This document shows positions 42,028 through 51,118 of a stretch of DNA of 64,000 bases, one piece after another. The stretch is from positions 124,001 to 188,000 of the forward strand of contig NZ_JQED01000056.1 of NCBI RefSeq assembly GCF_000764225.1. The letters run 5' to 3'. Position numbers and translations under genes: made by a program. Origin of the DNA: Colwellia psychrerythraea. GTDB lineage: Bacteria > Pseudomonadota > Gammaproteobacteria > Enterobacterales > Alteromonadaceae. Numbering within the stretch: position 1 is the stretch's first letter; every line of letters starts with the position of its first letter. The notes below the pieces were generated by a model. That model saw only the letters and a program-made list of their open reading frames with translations, was not told where the DNA came from and ran no database searches.

Positions 42028-43461
42028 ATGTTTAGATTTTCCTTTGTATTAATAATGCTGGTATTTACGTTGTTTAGTGCTAATTTAGCTGCGCTTGAAG
42101 TTAACGATCTTTACCAAGCCCATGTTGTTGTCGACTCACAGGCGCGGGGACAACGTGAACAAGCAATAAAAAAGGCCCTCCAAGGTGTCTTTTTAAAAAT
42201 TGGCGGCAAAAAAACTGTTTTAACACATGATGTGTTAAAAAAAGCCCAAAACAATGCCAGTCGCTACGTTAGTCAATATAGATATCAACAACAAGGAGAA
42301 GCACTAAGTCTTGTTGTTAGTTTTGATGAAAATAAAGTAAATCAATTGTTTAAAAAGGCTAATCTCGCATTATGGGGCAGTTTACGTCCACAGGTACTTT
42401 TATGGTTAATTGATGAGCAAGGTCTAAGCCGTAAAATCGTGGCTTCTGATGAAAATAGTATTATTCCTGAAATTATCAATGACTTTTCTATACAACGCGG
42501 CTTACCTATTGTTATGCCTTTAATGGATTTAACCGATAATGAACAAGTCGTTTTAAGTGACTTTTGGGGGTATTTTCCTGACCAAATTTTGCAAGCATCG
42601 CAACGTTATTTTGCCGATACCATTGTAGTGATGAGAGTATCAGACTCGACCTTGCTTGTTGATACTGATGAAAATAAGACAGCGTTAACCTCTACTGATA
42701 CTCAGTGCGGCTTGTTATGTGACCAAAATGAGCAGGCTACTCCTAAAGTGCTGGACTGGCGTATTTTCACCCAAGGTATTCTTTATACTCAACAATATGA
42801 AGGTGTTGATAAAGTTAGTTTGATTGGGGAAGGTTTGTCAGATATTACTGAGCTAATTTATCAATCCTATGCTTTATCAACCACAGCGGAAAATGATTTT
42901 GTCATTGAAGTTAAAAATGTCACCTCATTGGCAAGCGATATGGAACTGTATGACTTTTTAAAAGACTTGTCAGCTGTTAAAGCTGTCACACTAATTAGTG
43001 CCCAAGGTGATGTTCGCCAATTCAAGTTAGATTTAATTGGTTCAAAATCATCATTTTTAGCCTCATTAAAGTTAAATGATAAATTGACGCAACAACTTGA
43101 TAATCTACTTGAAGGTTTTTCTCATACTCAAGAATTTAATGTTCAACAATTTAATAGACAAGTTCAAGATGATATAGAACTGAACAGCAAAGCTAATGAT
43201 CAAGTAAAGATCACAGCTTTAAGCGCTGGTGACACTAATGGAGGTGAACTTAACAAACAACCTGAGAGTATAAAAAATACTGAAGGTCCCATAGGTAGTA
43301 ACATCGCTGAGCCTATCTCAACAGTAGAGAATAAGACAAATCTTACTACTGACTCTGCTGATGAACTTATTAATAAGGATGATTTGCAGATAATAACAGA
43401 AGCAAAAGCACCACTAATTATCGTACCTCAAGTGCCAGTTTTTTATTGGGAGCAAGGATGA
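42028..43461 (+). CDS. DUF2066 domain-containing exported protein
   Basis: A 477-residue protein. The signal peptide ends near Asn-Leu-Ala-Ala-Leu. The N-terminal part shows the DUF2066 pattern: Leu-Tyr-Gln-Ala-His-Val-Val-Val, Ala-Leu-Gln-Gly-Val-Phe-Leu-Lys-Ile-Gly-Gly, Arg-Tyr-Val-Ser-Gln-Tyr-Arg-Tyr and Arg-Pro-Gln-Val-Leu-Leu-Trp-Leu. The C-terminal 100 residues are Asn/Ser/Glu-rich and probably disordered. The function is unknown. The stop overlaps the hda start (ATGA), so the two are translationally coupled; DUF2066 genes commonly precede hda in this group. Confidence 0.85.
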   Translation: MFRFSFVLIMLVFTLFSANLAALEVNDLYQAHVVVDSQARGQREQAIKKALQGVFLKIGGKKTVLTHDVLKKAQNNASRYVSQYRYQQQGEALSLVVSFDENKVNQLFKKANLALWGSLRPQVLLWLIDEQGLSRKIVASDENSIIPEIINDFSIQRGLPIVMPLMDLTDNEQVVLSDFWGYFPDQILQASQRYFADTIVVMRVSDSTLLVDTDENKTALTSTDTQCGLLCDQNEQATPKVLDWRIFTQGILYTQQYEGVDKVSLIGEGLSDITELIYQSYALSTTAENDFVIEVKNVTSLASDMELYDFLKDLSAVKAVTLISAQGDVRQFKLDLIGSKSSFLASLKLNDKLTQQLDNLLEGFSHTQEFNVQQFNRQVQDDIELNSKANDQVKITALSAGDTNGGELNKQPESIKNTEGPIGSNIAEPISTVENKTNLTTDSADELINKDDLQIITEAKAPLIIVPQVPVFYWEQG

Positions 43462-44165
43462 AGCAAGTGGCTCAATTAACCTTGATGGTGCAATTACCTG
43501 ATGATGAAACCTTTGATAGTTTTAAAAGTGAAATTAATCAAGGAATTGTTGGCCAGTTAAAGTCTTTTATCGAATCCAAACAAGAAACACCACACAGTTT
43601 TTTTCTCTTTGGGTTATCGAGTGTTGGTAAGTCACACTTGATGCATGCAAGTAGCACTTATGCCGCGCAGATTGGCAAGTCTTCTGTGTGTTTATCTTGT
43701 GCTGAGTTGAAACATTTACCGGTAGAAGTTTTAGATGGTCTAGAACAAATAGATTTAATCTGCTTAGATGATATTCATTTGATTGCGGGCGATACACGCT
43801 GGCAACAAGCTATTTTTGACTTATACAACAGAGTGCTTGAACAAAATAATTACTTATTGATCTCAGGTGATGAGAGTGCCCAACAGTTAGGTATTAGTTT
43901 ACCCGATTTAGTTTCACGACTCAGTTGGGGATTAACAGAACAAGTTAAACCACTTGATGATGAGGAAAAAGTTATTGCCCTTCAATATAGAGCCACGCAG
44001 CGTGGATTGTTTTTATCTGATGAAGTAGTAAAATTTTTACTAAATCGTTTGAGTCGAGATATGGGCAGTTTAATTAGGTCACTAGATGTTTTAGATAAAG
44101 CGTCTATTCAAGAGCAACGAAAAATCACCATTCCTTTTATCAAGGAAGTGCTAACGCTTCAATAG
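43458..44165 (+). CDS. hda: DnaA regulatory inactivator Hda
   Basis: A 235-residue AAA+ protein (E. coli 233) that works with the DNA-loaded sliding clamp to hydrolyse DnaA-bound ATP and prevent re-initiation. The N-terminal clamp-binding stretch Ala-Gln-Leu-Thr-Leu-Met-Val-Gln-Leu-Pro-Asp-Asp-Glu-Thr-Phe is present, as are Walker A-like Ser-Ser-Val-Gly-Lys-Ser-His-Leu, Asp-Asp-Ile-His, the sensor region Leu-Ser-Arg-Asp-Met-Gly-Ser-Leu, and C-terminal Thr-Ile-Pro-Phe-Ile-Lys-Glu-Val-Leu. The start is ATG 43458 behind AAGGA; a TTG at 43446 is less likely. Confidence 0.94.
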   Translation: MKQVAQLTLMVQLPDDETFDSFKSEINQGIVGQLKSFIESKQETPHSFFLFGLSSVGKSHLMHASSTYAAQIGKSSVCLSCAELKHLPVEVLDGLEQIDLICLDDIHLIAGDTRWQQAIFDLYNRVLEQNNYLLISGDESAQQLGISLPDLVSRLSWGLTEQVKPLDDEEKVIALQYRATQRGLFLSDEVVKFLLNRLSRDMGSLIRSLDVLDKASIQEQRKITIPFIKEVLTLQ

Positions 44166-44202
44166 CTTTTAGAAAAGCGAAGTGGAATTTAAGAGCCGTA
44201 CC

Positions 44203-44230
44203 AAAACGCGATTGTTTAATCGCGTTTTTT
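44203..44230 (+). terminator. Intrinsic terminator after hda
   Basis: AAAACGCGATT (44203-44213), loop GTTT, AATCGCGTTTT (44218-44228), then more T's. It ends the DUF2066-hda transcript. Confidence 0.88.
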
Positions 44231-44268
44231 GTTGCAAGAGTAATTAATGGTACAGACGTAATGAGCCA

Positions 44269-46212
44269 TTAATGGCTAGGTAAAGGCTTTTGATAATAAC
44301 GGGTAAAATTATTTTCATGTTCAGCAGCGACGTTGATTAACGAGGATTCAGTAATACCGGTAATCATGGTGGCTTTAGTCAGTCGCTTTACTGATTTTCT
44401 GTTACTACGCTCATTGGGACTAATGATTAAATTTTCGAGCCAATTACTACCTTCAAGCATTTCAATAGGCGCAGACACTAAGTTCATTGCTGTTTGACTA
44501 TCAAATTCAGGTAAGACACGACTGGCAGTAAAAAGTACTCGGTCTCGTAATTTATCGTCGCCAATACGGCCACGTTGTCCCCAAGTGACAATATAATCAG
44601 CGGTGGAGATATTTTCACCACTCGGTTGATTGGTGATGGCAACATCACGTATTACATTAAATCGGCTTTGCATCATTAACTCTTCAAATAACATGGCGTA
44701 ATCTTCACGTAAACTTGAATAAGCATAATAATCTGAAGCAGATTCAGGGCTAAAAAATTCTTCAATATCTGCTGGTAAATAGTTCTTTTGTGTTTGATTA
44801 GCGCTTTCACCAGTAAAACTAACTTGTGCTAATCCACGCATTTCTTGGCTATTGAGTGGAAAGGAAATTGCGAGCTCGTCTGATTCAAATGTTGTACTAG
44901 TAGCAGCATCAAGAACGCGCTGCTCACTATTATGTACGTACCATTCATTACTTGGAAAGAAATCATTGGCGTGGGCGAGTTCATGATACATTAAAGAGGT
45001 TAAGCGATATAATGCTTCTTCTGCGGTTCGCGTAACTCGCTCGGATTTACTATAGCTTTGACTCGCATATGCATTCTGCTTCACGTAACGCCAAGGCATG
45101 GTAAATTGTAAGTCTTGACCAAAATTGGCTCGATAATCAGGAGCCTCATTAATAGTGTCACGCTCATCAGGCGTTAACCAAAAATTTTCTGCGTCTAAAT
45201 AAATTGCGCCTGTTGCTGCCCAATAAAAAGAAGGACGTACATCATAAGAAATAACAATCGCGGTAGTTGCTCTAAGTAAATTTTTGATATCGTCATTGGT
45301 ATCATTATTCATGAGAAAATCCTTAAATCGATCTCCCATCCACTGATGTGATACCACAACGCGATCCATAATACTTTCTATTGAAGGTGTCACAGATGTG
45401 TTATTTACCTCCTTCGCAAGCAGAGGTGTTTGGGATAAAGTGCATGAGCTGGTCAACGTATTAGAATACACACAATTGATGAGCGCATCTGCATAAGGAC
45501 TTTGTCGGTTAAAAACAAAAACTGAGGCTTTGCGATCTGAAAAATAAGCATTACTACCTATTTCAGCCGCTGGTTCAACGAGAACGGCGACTTGATCTCG
45601 ATATATGATATTGCTTTCAGGATCTGTCGCTGATGCCTCGAAGGAAATGATTGTATCGAATTCAACCTGGGGAGCATCAAAAAAAAGCGCTAACTCACCA
45701 TCACTACTTTCATTGCTCAAAGCAACACGAGGTCCGTCTATTTGCTTCCACTTTACGGTGTTCGCATCAATTGTACTAGGAAGCTGACTACGAAAGGACA
45801 CCTTGTTACCCGCTAACGCTTCATGAGATAGACGTGTCGTTAACTTATGGTGTTCATCATTCACTGTAATATTTTTTGTTAAGGTTTGCTCTACACCTTC
45901 ATTGAGTATAAAACTGACAGTAAAACCGTAATGACCAGCTTGCGTTGGTGTAAACGATACTACTTTGCTGCTCTTTGCTAAAAGTAATACGGGCTCACCG
46001 GATGTTTGCTCCCAATTAATCTGACTAACGCTATCAGAAGGAAAATGAAGAAGAAGATCGACGCTTTGATTTATATTTTGCACTTCATCAAGTTGTACTA
46101 TGCTAGCCGTGGGGTAATTGGTTACAGGCTCATTAGAACTGCCACCACAAGCCGTTAGTACTAGGGTGAAAAGCATTGGTAACAACTTGATATTTCGAAA
46201 ATTGTAGCGCAT
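44269..46212 (-). CDS. Large lipoprotein with HELAH zinc-peptidase motif, unknown function
   Basis: A 647-residue lipoprotein: lipobox Leu-Thr-Ala-Cys (Cys22) followed by Gly-Gly-Ser-Ser. Residues about 35-215 look like two immunoglobulin/PKD-like beta domains (Gly-His-Tyr-Gly-Phe-Thr-Val-Ser-Phe; Trp-Lys-Gln-Ile-Asp-Gly-Pro-Arg-Val). In the C-terminal half His410-Glu-Leu-Ala-His414 in Met-Tyr-His-Glu-Leu-Ala-His-Ala is a HExxH zinc motif, suggesting a surface metallopeptidase. The third ligand is not obvious. I do not recognise the family. A strong AAGGAG lies before the ATG. It is on the bepA strand but separated by its own ribosome-binding site. Confidence 0.68.
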   Translation of the reverse strand: MRYNFRNIKLLPMLFTLVLTACGGSSNEPVTNYPTASIVQLDEVQNINQSVDLLLHFPSDSVSQINWEQTSGEPVLLLAKSSKVVSFTPTQAGHYGFTVSFILNEGVEQTLTKNITVNDEHHKLTTRLSHEALAGNKVSFRSQLPSTIDANTVKWKQIDGPRVALSNESSDGELALFFDAPQVEFDTIISFEASATDPESNIIYRDQVAVLVEPAAEIGSNAYFSDRKASVFVFNRQSPYADALINCVYSNTLTSSCTLSQTPLLAKEVNNTSVTPSIESIMDRVVVSHQWMGDRFKDFLMNNDTNDDIKNLLRATTAIVISYDVRPSFYWAATGAIYLDAENFWLTPDERDTINEAPDYRANFGQDLQFTMPWRYVKQNAYASQSYSKSERVTRTAEEALYRLTSLMYHELAHANDFFPSNEWYVHNSEQRVLDAATSTTFESDELAISFPLNSQEMRGLAQVSFTGESANQTQKNYLPADIEEFFSPESASDYYAYSSLREDYAMLFEELMMQSRFNVIRDVAITNQPSGENISTADYIVTWGQRGRIGDDKLRDRVLFTASRVLPEFDSQTAMNLVSAPIEMLEGSNWLENLIISPNERSNRKSVKRLTKATMITGITESSLINVAAEHENNFTRYYQKPLPSH

Positions 46213-46247
46213 TCACTCCTTCCTTCTTAATCAATCTGGTACAAGAG

Positions 46248-46643
46248 CTATTTAGCGTCTTTCTTTTTACGAATGCTCAGACCAAGTTCTTGACCACGAA
46301 ACTTGGCGTAATAAGTCGCTCCAAAAAACATAGCGCTCGCAAAGATTAGTTCTAACATCGCCCACAATCTGTCTTCTGGCAGCACCCAAAGGGTTGTTAA
46401 ACTATGCAGAAAATAGATTAACACAATAAAGTTGGACCAAGCATAGGTAAATGGGTTTCCTTGTAATAAACCTTTTAATGGAAACAATAATGGTAGGGTA
46501 AACATTAACAGTGACGTTGTTGTACTCAAACTTTCACTTGGGCTTAATACGATTAACCATAACGGCATAAATACTAATAAAGAAAAATAACCTGTTAAGG
46601 CTATTTTTTTATAATTACTCGTTGAAAATCTTTGTTTGTTCAT
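46248..46643 (-). CDS. DUF2069 small inner-membrane protein
   Basis: A 131-residue protein with about four hydrophobic helices and a basic C-terminus (Arg-Lys-Lys-Lys). The DUF2069 signature Leu-Phe-Pro-Leu-Lys-Gly-Leu-Leu-Gln-Gly-Asn-Pro-Phe-Thr-Tyr-Ala-Trp-Ser is present. The function is unknown. It is 44 bases downstream of the ArsC-like gene, a common neighbour in gammaproteobacteria. Confidence 0.85.
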   Translation of the reverse strand: MNKQRFSTSNYKKIALTGYFSLLVFMPLWLIVLSPSESLSTTTSLLMFTLPLLFPLKGLLQGNPFTYAWSNFIVLIYFLHSLTTLWVLPEDRLWAMLELIFASAMFFGATYYAKFRGQELGLSIRKKKDAK

Positions 46644-46687
46644 TTGGTTGCTTATCTAGATTAATAATTTAAAAGTAATTTAAGAGT

Positions 46688-47044
46688 TTACTGTTTAAAA
46701 AAGGTTAAAACATTTTCTGGAGGTCGGCCGATAATTGCTTTACTGCCATCAGTGACAATAGGACGTTCAATAAGTTTAGCGGTATTGGCCATGGCGTTAA
46801 TAAGTTCTTCTTCATTCGCCTCTTTCAAATTACTTTCAGTAAACTCGGCTTCTTTTACCCGCATCATTTCAATAGCAGAGCAATTAAGTTGTGCTAATAA
46901 TTGCTTAATTTGTGCTTGATCAAGTGGTGTTTTTAAGTACTCAACAATAGTAACTTCTTGTTGTGTTTTTTGTGCTTCTGCTTCAAGTAATGCAAGTGTT
47001 TGGCGACTCTTAGAGCATCTCGAGTTGTGATAAATAGTAAACAT
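46688..47044 (-). CDS. ArsC-family thiol reductase (YfgD-like)
   Basis: A 118-residue thioredoxin-fold protein. The catalytic region is His-Asn-Ser-Arg-Cys-Ser-Lys-Ser-Arg (Cys10 or thereabouts), followed by the Ile-Glu-Arg-Pro-Ile-Val and Gly-Arg-Pro-Pro-Glu motifs of the arsenate reductase family. It is closest to E. coli YfgD, which also lies next to bepA (yfgC). Whether it reduces arsenate is unknown; no ars operon is nearby. AGGAAAA precedes the ATG. Confidence 0.88.
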   Translation of the reverse strand: MFTIYHNSRCSKSRQTLALLEAEAQKTQQEVTIVEYLKTPLDQAQIKQLLAQLNCSAIEMMRVKEAEFTESNLKEANEEELINAMANTAKLIERPIVTDGSKAIIGRPPENVLTFFKQ

Positions 47045-47117
47045 AGTTTTCCTTTAATAATTAATTGGTAGTGAAATGGTAATTAAAATGCCAGCAAGAA
47101 GACAATCTTTTAAATAG

Positions 47118-48587
47118 TTAGAGACGTTTTAATCGATTCTCTTGTTCTTGTAATTGTAATATTCGGGCCTTTACTCTTTTTTGCATTAAAGGCTGTTCAT
47201 CAAGAAAGGCATAGCTGGTCTGCAATTCATCTACGGCTTTTGGATAGGCTCCAAGCAACGCATAAACTTCAGCTTTACTCATATGCATTAAGCCTGTTTT
47301 TTCTTGAGTTCTATACAAGGTCGTAAGTATATCATAAGCGATGAAGTTACCAGGATTGACTAATAAGAAGTCCTGTAAAATCTGAGCTGCAAGATCATAC
47401 TGTTTAACAGTAAGTAATGCGTTAGCATAGTTTAAACTCACTACTTGATTGTTTGGCATGAATAAGTTTAATTGCTCAAGCATTTTAATAGCCTTATCTG
47501 CTTGATTATTTGCGATATAGACATCCGTTAACGCGTCGACATAAAATAAATTATCTTCGTCATTTTTCTTTAATATTTCTAATAATTGCAAGGCTTTACG
47601 AGTTTGTTTGTTTTCAAAATATGATAAAGCTAGGCCATATTGTGCCGCCGCTTTTATTGCGTATCGATCTTTCGCTAATTTTTGCTCGAAGAATGCAATG
47701 TTTGACCGCGCATCTCCTTGATATCTTGCCTTTAATCTCGCCTTGGTTAGCTCAAAGCCCAAGCTTGGTGGCAGTGGTCTTGCCGGGTAATTTAAGGCAC
47801 GCTGGCGAGCATCTGCGATACGTGATTCAGGCAATGGATGGGTAAGCAACATTGCAGGTGGTTTGCTGGCGTAACGATATTTAGTCGACATTTTACTAAA
47901 AAAACTGGCAGCACCTTGGGGGTCAAAATTACTACTTGCTAGTAACGCAATTCCTACTCTATCGGCTTCTTTTTCATTTCCACGCGTGTAATTAATGCTG
48001 GCTTGTTGTGTTGCTGCCATACTTGCACTAAGTGCAGCCATTCCTACGCTCGGGTTAACTAGTGTGATCAAAACACTAGAAAGCATAGCTGCCATGGTTA
48101 AACCTTGTGTTTGGCTTTGTGATTCAAGACGTCTGGCTAAATGGCGCTGAGTTACGTGTGAAATTTCATGGGCAATAACAGAAGCTAATTCACTTTCCGT
48201 GTCTGCGGTAGTTATTAATCCACTATGAATACCAACGTGACCACCAAAAAATGCAAAAGCGTTTAATTCGTTATTATTGATAAGAAAAAATTCAAAAGCA
48301 TAATTAACACCTTGCGCATTTTTCACCAGGCTGTTACCCAAGTGGTTAATATATTCAATGAGAACAGGATCTTGAATTAGAGGTTGCGAAGCGCGTAATT
48401 GACGCATCATTGCTTTACCAATTTGCAGCTCTTTATCGGTTGATAATACGCTGTAACCTGATATGCCGATATCGGGCAATTTATTTTTATTGTTTTGGTT
48501 ATCAAGAGCACTGGCATTAAAGCTAGTGGCTGCAGCAATGCCTACTGTAAATAACAGGGCAGTAAACATAGGTTTTAGAGTAAACAA
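47118..48587 (-). CDS. bepA: Periplasmic M48 metalloprotease / TPR chaperone BepA
   Basis: A 489-residue exported protein (E. coli BepA 487). After the signal peptide, an M48 domain carries His140-Glu-Ile-Ser-His144 in Val-Ile-Ala-His-Glu-Ile-Ser-His and Asn-Glu-Lys-Glu-Ala-Asp (third ligand Glu). A C-terminal half of TPR repeats follows. BepA assists LptD assembly and degrades misfolded outer-membrane proteins. The start is TTG 48587, supported by AGGATG seven bases away; ATG 48569 has no ribosome-binding site but would also leave a signal peptide. It fits the yfgD-bepA neighbourhood of E. coli. Confidence 0.92.
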   Translation of the reverse strand: MFTLKPMFTALLFTVGIAAATSFNASALDNQNNKNKLPDIGISGYSVLSTDKELQIGKAMMRQLRASQPLIQDPVLIEYINHLGNSLVKNAQGVNYAFEFFLINNNELNAFAFFGGHVGIHSGLITTADTESELASVIAHEISHVTQRHLARRLESQSQTQGLTMAAMLSSVLITLVNPSVGMAALSASMAATQQASINYTRGNEKEADRVGIALLASSNFDPQGAASFFSKMSTKYRYASKPPAMLLTHPLPESRIADARQRALNYPARPLPPSLGFELTKARLKARYQGDARSNIAFFEQKLAKDRYAIKAAAQYGLALSYFENKQTRKALQLLEILKKNDEDNLFYVDALTDVYIANNQADKAIKMLEQLNLFMPNNQVVSLNYANALLTVKQYDLAAQILQDFLLVNPGNFIAYDILTTLYRTQEKTGLMHMSKAEVYALLGAYPKAVDELQTSYAFLDEQPLMQKRVKARILQLQEQENRLKRL

Positions 48588-48646
48588 TATTACATCCTAG
48601 GGTCATAATGGAAATATACAAGAGCGATAATTATCACTTAGGTATC

Positions 48647-49246
48647 TTAGGTAAGGATATTACCATTTCTTTTGGCTATTTCTTGGTAAAACTCCGCTAT
48701 ACTATAGCCTTTGACCACAACAATCTGGAAAGATTCGCTTAAAGTTGTGATTAATTCTTTCACTTTGTAATGCGCATATTTTAGCAGCGCTTTATCTGCT
48801 TCATCACCACTTTGGAAACAGAAAATAGCAAAAGCAACTAAGCTATTTAGGCGAAATAGCATCTGTGTCTTCTCAGGTATCCAATGATTAAAAGGGCAGT
48901 TACCCTTATCAATCATATTATGTGTAACGACTTCACCTTCAATAGCTGGATAGCAATGTAACTCATAGCCCATATCATTAAATTCATGGCGTAAGACAAT
49001 TTGTGGCTTGTTTTTTACTTGGATACTGCCATCGGCTTGCTTGTGAGTACCTAGCAAAGTTAAATTCCAAGAGTTTGGATTTAAAATTTGCTTATATGCA
49101 CTATCAAAACCATGGGTAAGTATGCCGTCAACTTCACCTACTGAAGAAGAAAATATATGGTATATAGAAGAGACTTCTCCCCAGTTAATTTGCTTTTTAT
49201 AAGCATTAATTTCTTTTAAGCTAGCGTTGGAATTTAATGAGCTCAT
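48647..49246 (-). CDS. Hypothetical cytoplasmic protein
   Basis: A 199-residue protein with no signal peptide or membrane segment. Noticeable are Ile-Val-Leu-Arg-His-Glu-Phe-Asn-Asp-Met-Gly-Tyr-Glu-Leu-His-Cys-Tyr and Gly-Asn-Cys-Pro-Phe-Asn-His-Trp-Ile-Pro, but I do not recognise a family. It lies 59 bases upstream of bepA on the same strand. No strong ribosome-binding site is visible. Confidence 0.6.
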   Translation of the reverse strand: MSSLNSNASLKEINAYKKQINWGEVSSIYHIFSSSVGEVDGILTHGFDSAYKQILNPNSWNLTLLGTHKQADGSIQVKNKPQIVLRHEFNDMGYELHCYPAIEGEVVTHNMIDKGNCPFNHWIPEKTQMLFRLNSLVAFAIFCFQSGDEADKALLKYAHYKVKELITTLSESFQIVVVKGYSIAEFYQEIAKRNGNILT

Positions 49247-49628
49247 CTAAGTAATATTCCTAGTAATTTGATTTTCATAGGGCTTACCTTTATTTCCGAA
49301 AATAAAAATGCAATTCCCTGTTGAATATGCAATATAAATTCTAATTGCGGTGTTGGCACAATCGCATTTTCAGCAGAGCATACTCAGGGTCGTTTCCTCT
49401 GAATTCTATTCTTAAGCTGCATCTATGTTGAGTTTTTGTAAATAACCGTAGTAAGTTATTTGACTTAATCACTTCGAGGGTTGCTTTCTATGCACTTTTA
49501 ATTACCAGTGAAATCCTACACTTTGAATGGTAACGGCTATAGAGGTACGTTATGATAACTTTAATTTCTGCAATGGATTAATTGTCGCAAATTAGTGAAT
49601 TAAACTAAAGCGCTGTTTTAAATTTTCT
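49247..49628. other. Divergent intergenic region (382 bases)
   Basis: AT-rich with no ORF, RNA gene or strong hairpin that I can support. It must contain promoters for the leftward hypothetical gene and the rightward TusA-like gene. Confidence 0.35.
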
Positions 49629-49847
49629 ATGATTTATAAATATGATGGTAGAGGGGAGAAATGCCCTGTGCCTTTAGTAAAATTACGCTTAATATTAAAA
49701 GAAATGCAAAATGGGGATAAATGTATTATCACTATTGATGATATTGGCTCTATTAAAGATATTCCTAAACTGCTAGATAAGCAGGGATATATTTATCAAC
49801 AACAAACTAATGATATTGGTTTTGTTGAGATAAGTATTAATTTATAA
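49629..49847 (+). CDS. TusA/SirA-family sulfurtransferase-like protein
   Basis: A 72-residue protein with the family signature Gly-Glu-Lys-Cys-Pro-Val-Pro-Leu-Val-Lys-Leu-Arg: the Cys-Pro-x-Pro active-site motif near residue 12. These proteins carry persulfide sulfur for tRNA thiolation or other sulfur-transfer steps; paralogues beyond TusA itself are common and their partners vary. The length and start fit. It is 34 bases upstream of the AI-2E family gene and probably co-transcribed. Confidence 0.85.
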   Translation: MIYKYDGRGEKCPVPLVKLRLILKEMQNGDKCIITIDDIGSIKDIPKLLDKQGYIYQQQTNDIGFVEISINL

Positions 49848-49881
49848 AGTCAGATAAGAAGAAATTAAAAAATGGGTAGTT

Positions 49882-50961
49882 ATGTTTAAGTTATTTAGTG
49901 ATTGGTATACACGTAAGTTTTCAGATCCGCATGCGGTCACCTTAGTGGTTATTTTAGTTTGTATTGCATTGTTTATTGCATTGTTTAGCAATTTATTGAT
50001 GCCGGTATTTGTTGCCATTGCCTTAGCTTTTTTATTGGATCTTCCGGTTAATAAATTAACACAAAGCTCAATGTCACGTTCTAGTGCGACAGTAATAGTT
50101 GTTGCTACTTTTCTGGGGTTTTCCTTATTAGCCGTATTAGGGTTAATGCCAATTATTTGGAAGCAAAGCAGTAATTTATTGCAAGAGGTTCCTCATATGA
50201 TCAGCCAAGGACAAGGTTACTTATTAACCTTGCCTGAGAAGTACCCTGATTTTATTCATGTCTCTCAAATTGAAAGCTTTATTGTCATGGTTAATGATAA
50301 TTTACTTGAATGGGGGCAGGTAGCACTGAAAGCGTCCTTAAATTCAATCTCCGATATAGTCGCTTTAATGGTTTATTTGATTCTTGTACCTTTAATGGTG
50401 TTTTTCTTTTTAAAAGATAAAACAGAGTTAATGAATAGTATTGCCCAGTTTTTACCTAAAGAACGCCGAATGGCAATTAAGGTAAGCCAAGAAATGAACC
50501 AACAAATTTTGAATTACATTCGCGGTAAAGTCATTGAAATAATTATTGTTGGCGCATCCACGACAATTGCTTTTATTTTTCTTGATTTACAATATGCATT
50601 ATTATTGGGTGTTTTAGTTGGCTTGTCAGTACTCGTCCCCTATGTTGGTGCAACCGTTGTTACTATACCTGTGTTATTAGTCGCGCTTTTTCAGTTCGGT
50701 TTAAGTAGTGAATTTGGTTACGTCATGCTGGCTTATGGTCTGATCCAAGCAATTGATGGTAATGTTATTGTACCTTTATTGTTCTCTGAAGCGGTTAATT
50801 TGCATCCTGTCGTTATTATAATTGCGGTAATATTTTTTGGTGGTTTATGGGGCTTTTGGGGGATATTTTTTGCCATTCCTCTGGCAACATTAGTGAAAGC
50901 TGTCATTAATGCATGGCCGTCAATCCCAGCAGCTGATGTCATCAGTGAAGGTCAAAAGTAG
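49882..50961 (+). CDS. perM: AI-2E family transporter, PerM-like
   Basis: A 359-residue polytopic inner-membrane protein with about seven or eight hydrophobic helices: a pair near the N-terminus, a periplasmic-facing central stretch, then a cluster with Asp-Leu-Gln-Tyr-Ala-Leu-Leu-Leu-Gly and Val-Pro-Tyr-Val-Gly-Ala. The typical C-terminal part is Gly-Leu-Trp-Gly-Phe-Trp-Gly-Ile-Phe-Phe-Ala-Ile-Pro-Leu-Ala-Thr-Leu. It is best matched to PerM, whose place beside hda/yfgD/bepA is as in E. coli. The transport substrate of PerM is not known. Confidence 0.88.
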   Translation: MFKLFSDWYTRKFSDPHAVTLVVILVCIALFIALFSNLLMPVFVAIALAFLLDLPVNKLTQSSMSRSSATVIVVATFLGFSLLAVLGLMPIIWKQSSNLLQEVPHMISQGQGYLLTLPEKYPDFIHVSQIESFIVMVNDNLLEWGQVALKASLNSISDIVALMVYLILVPLMVFFFLKDKTELMNSIAQFLPKERRMAIKVSQEMNQQILNYIRGKVIEIIIVGASTTIAFIFLDLQYALLLGVLVGLSVLVPYVGATVVTIPVLLVALFQFGLSSEFGYVMLAYGLIQAIDGNVIVPLLFSEAVNLHPVVIIIAVIFFGGLWGFWGIFFAIPLATLVKAVINAWPSIPAADVISEGQK

Positions 50962-51047
50962 TACATCTGCTATTAAAGAAGAATATGGTGGTGTTGCACG
51001 CTACACTCTTTACTAAAAGAATGCTTTAGGATTACTTATCAATGTAA

Positions 51048-51084
51048 AAAAGCCCTAAGCTAAACACTTTAGCTTAGGGCTTTT
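51048..51084. terminator. Bidirectional intrinsic terminator
   Basis: A 17-base stem AAAAGCCCTAAGCTAAA (51048-51064) and TTTAGCTTAGGGCTTTT (51068-51084) around loop CAC. It lies between convergent perM and bcp. Confidence 0.92.
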
Positions 51085-51118
51085 CTATAAAATAAATACC
51101 AGGTTGAGCTTACATCGA

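Noticed and set aside
46688..47044. Arsenic resistance locus
   Set aside because: The ArsC-like protein matches the YfgD type in a housekeeping neighbourhood, and there is no arsB, arsR or acr3 nearby. The same applies to yffB at 55939.
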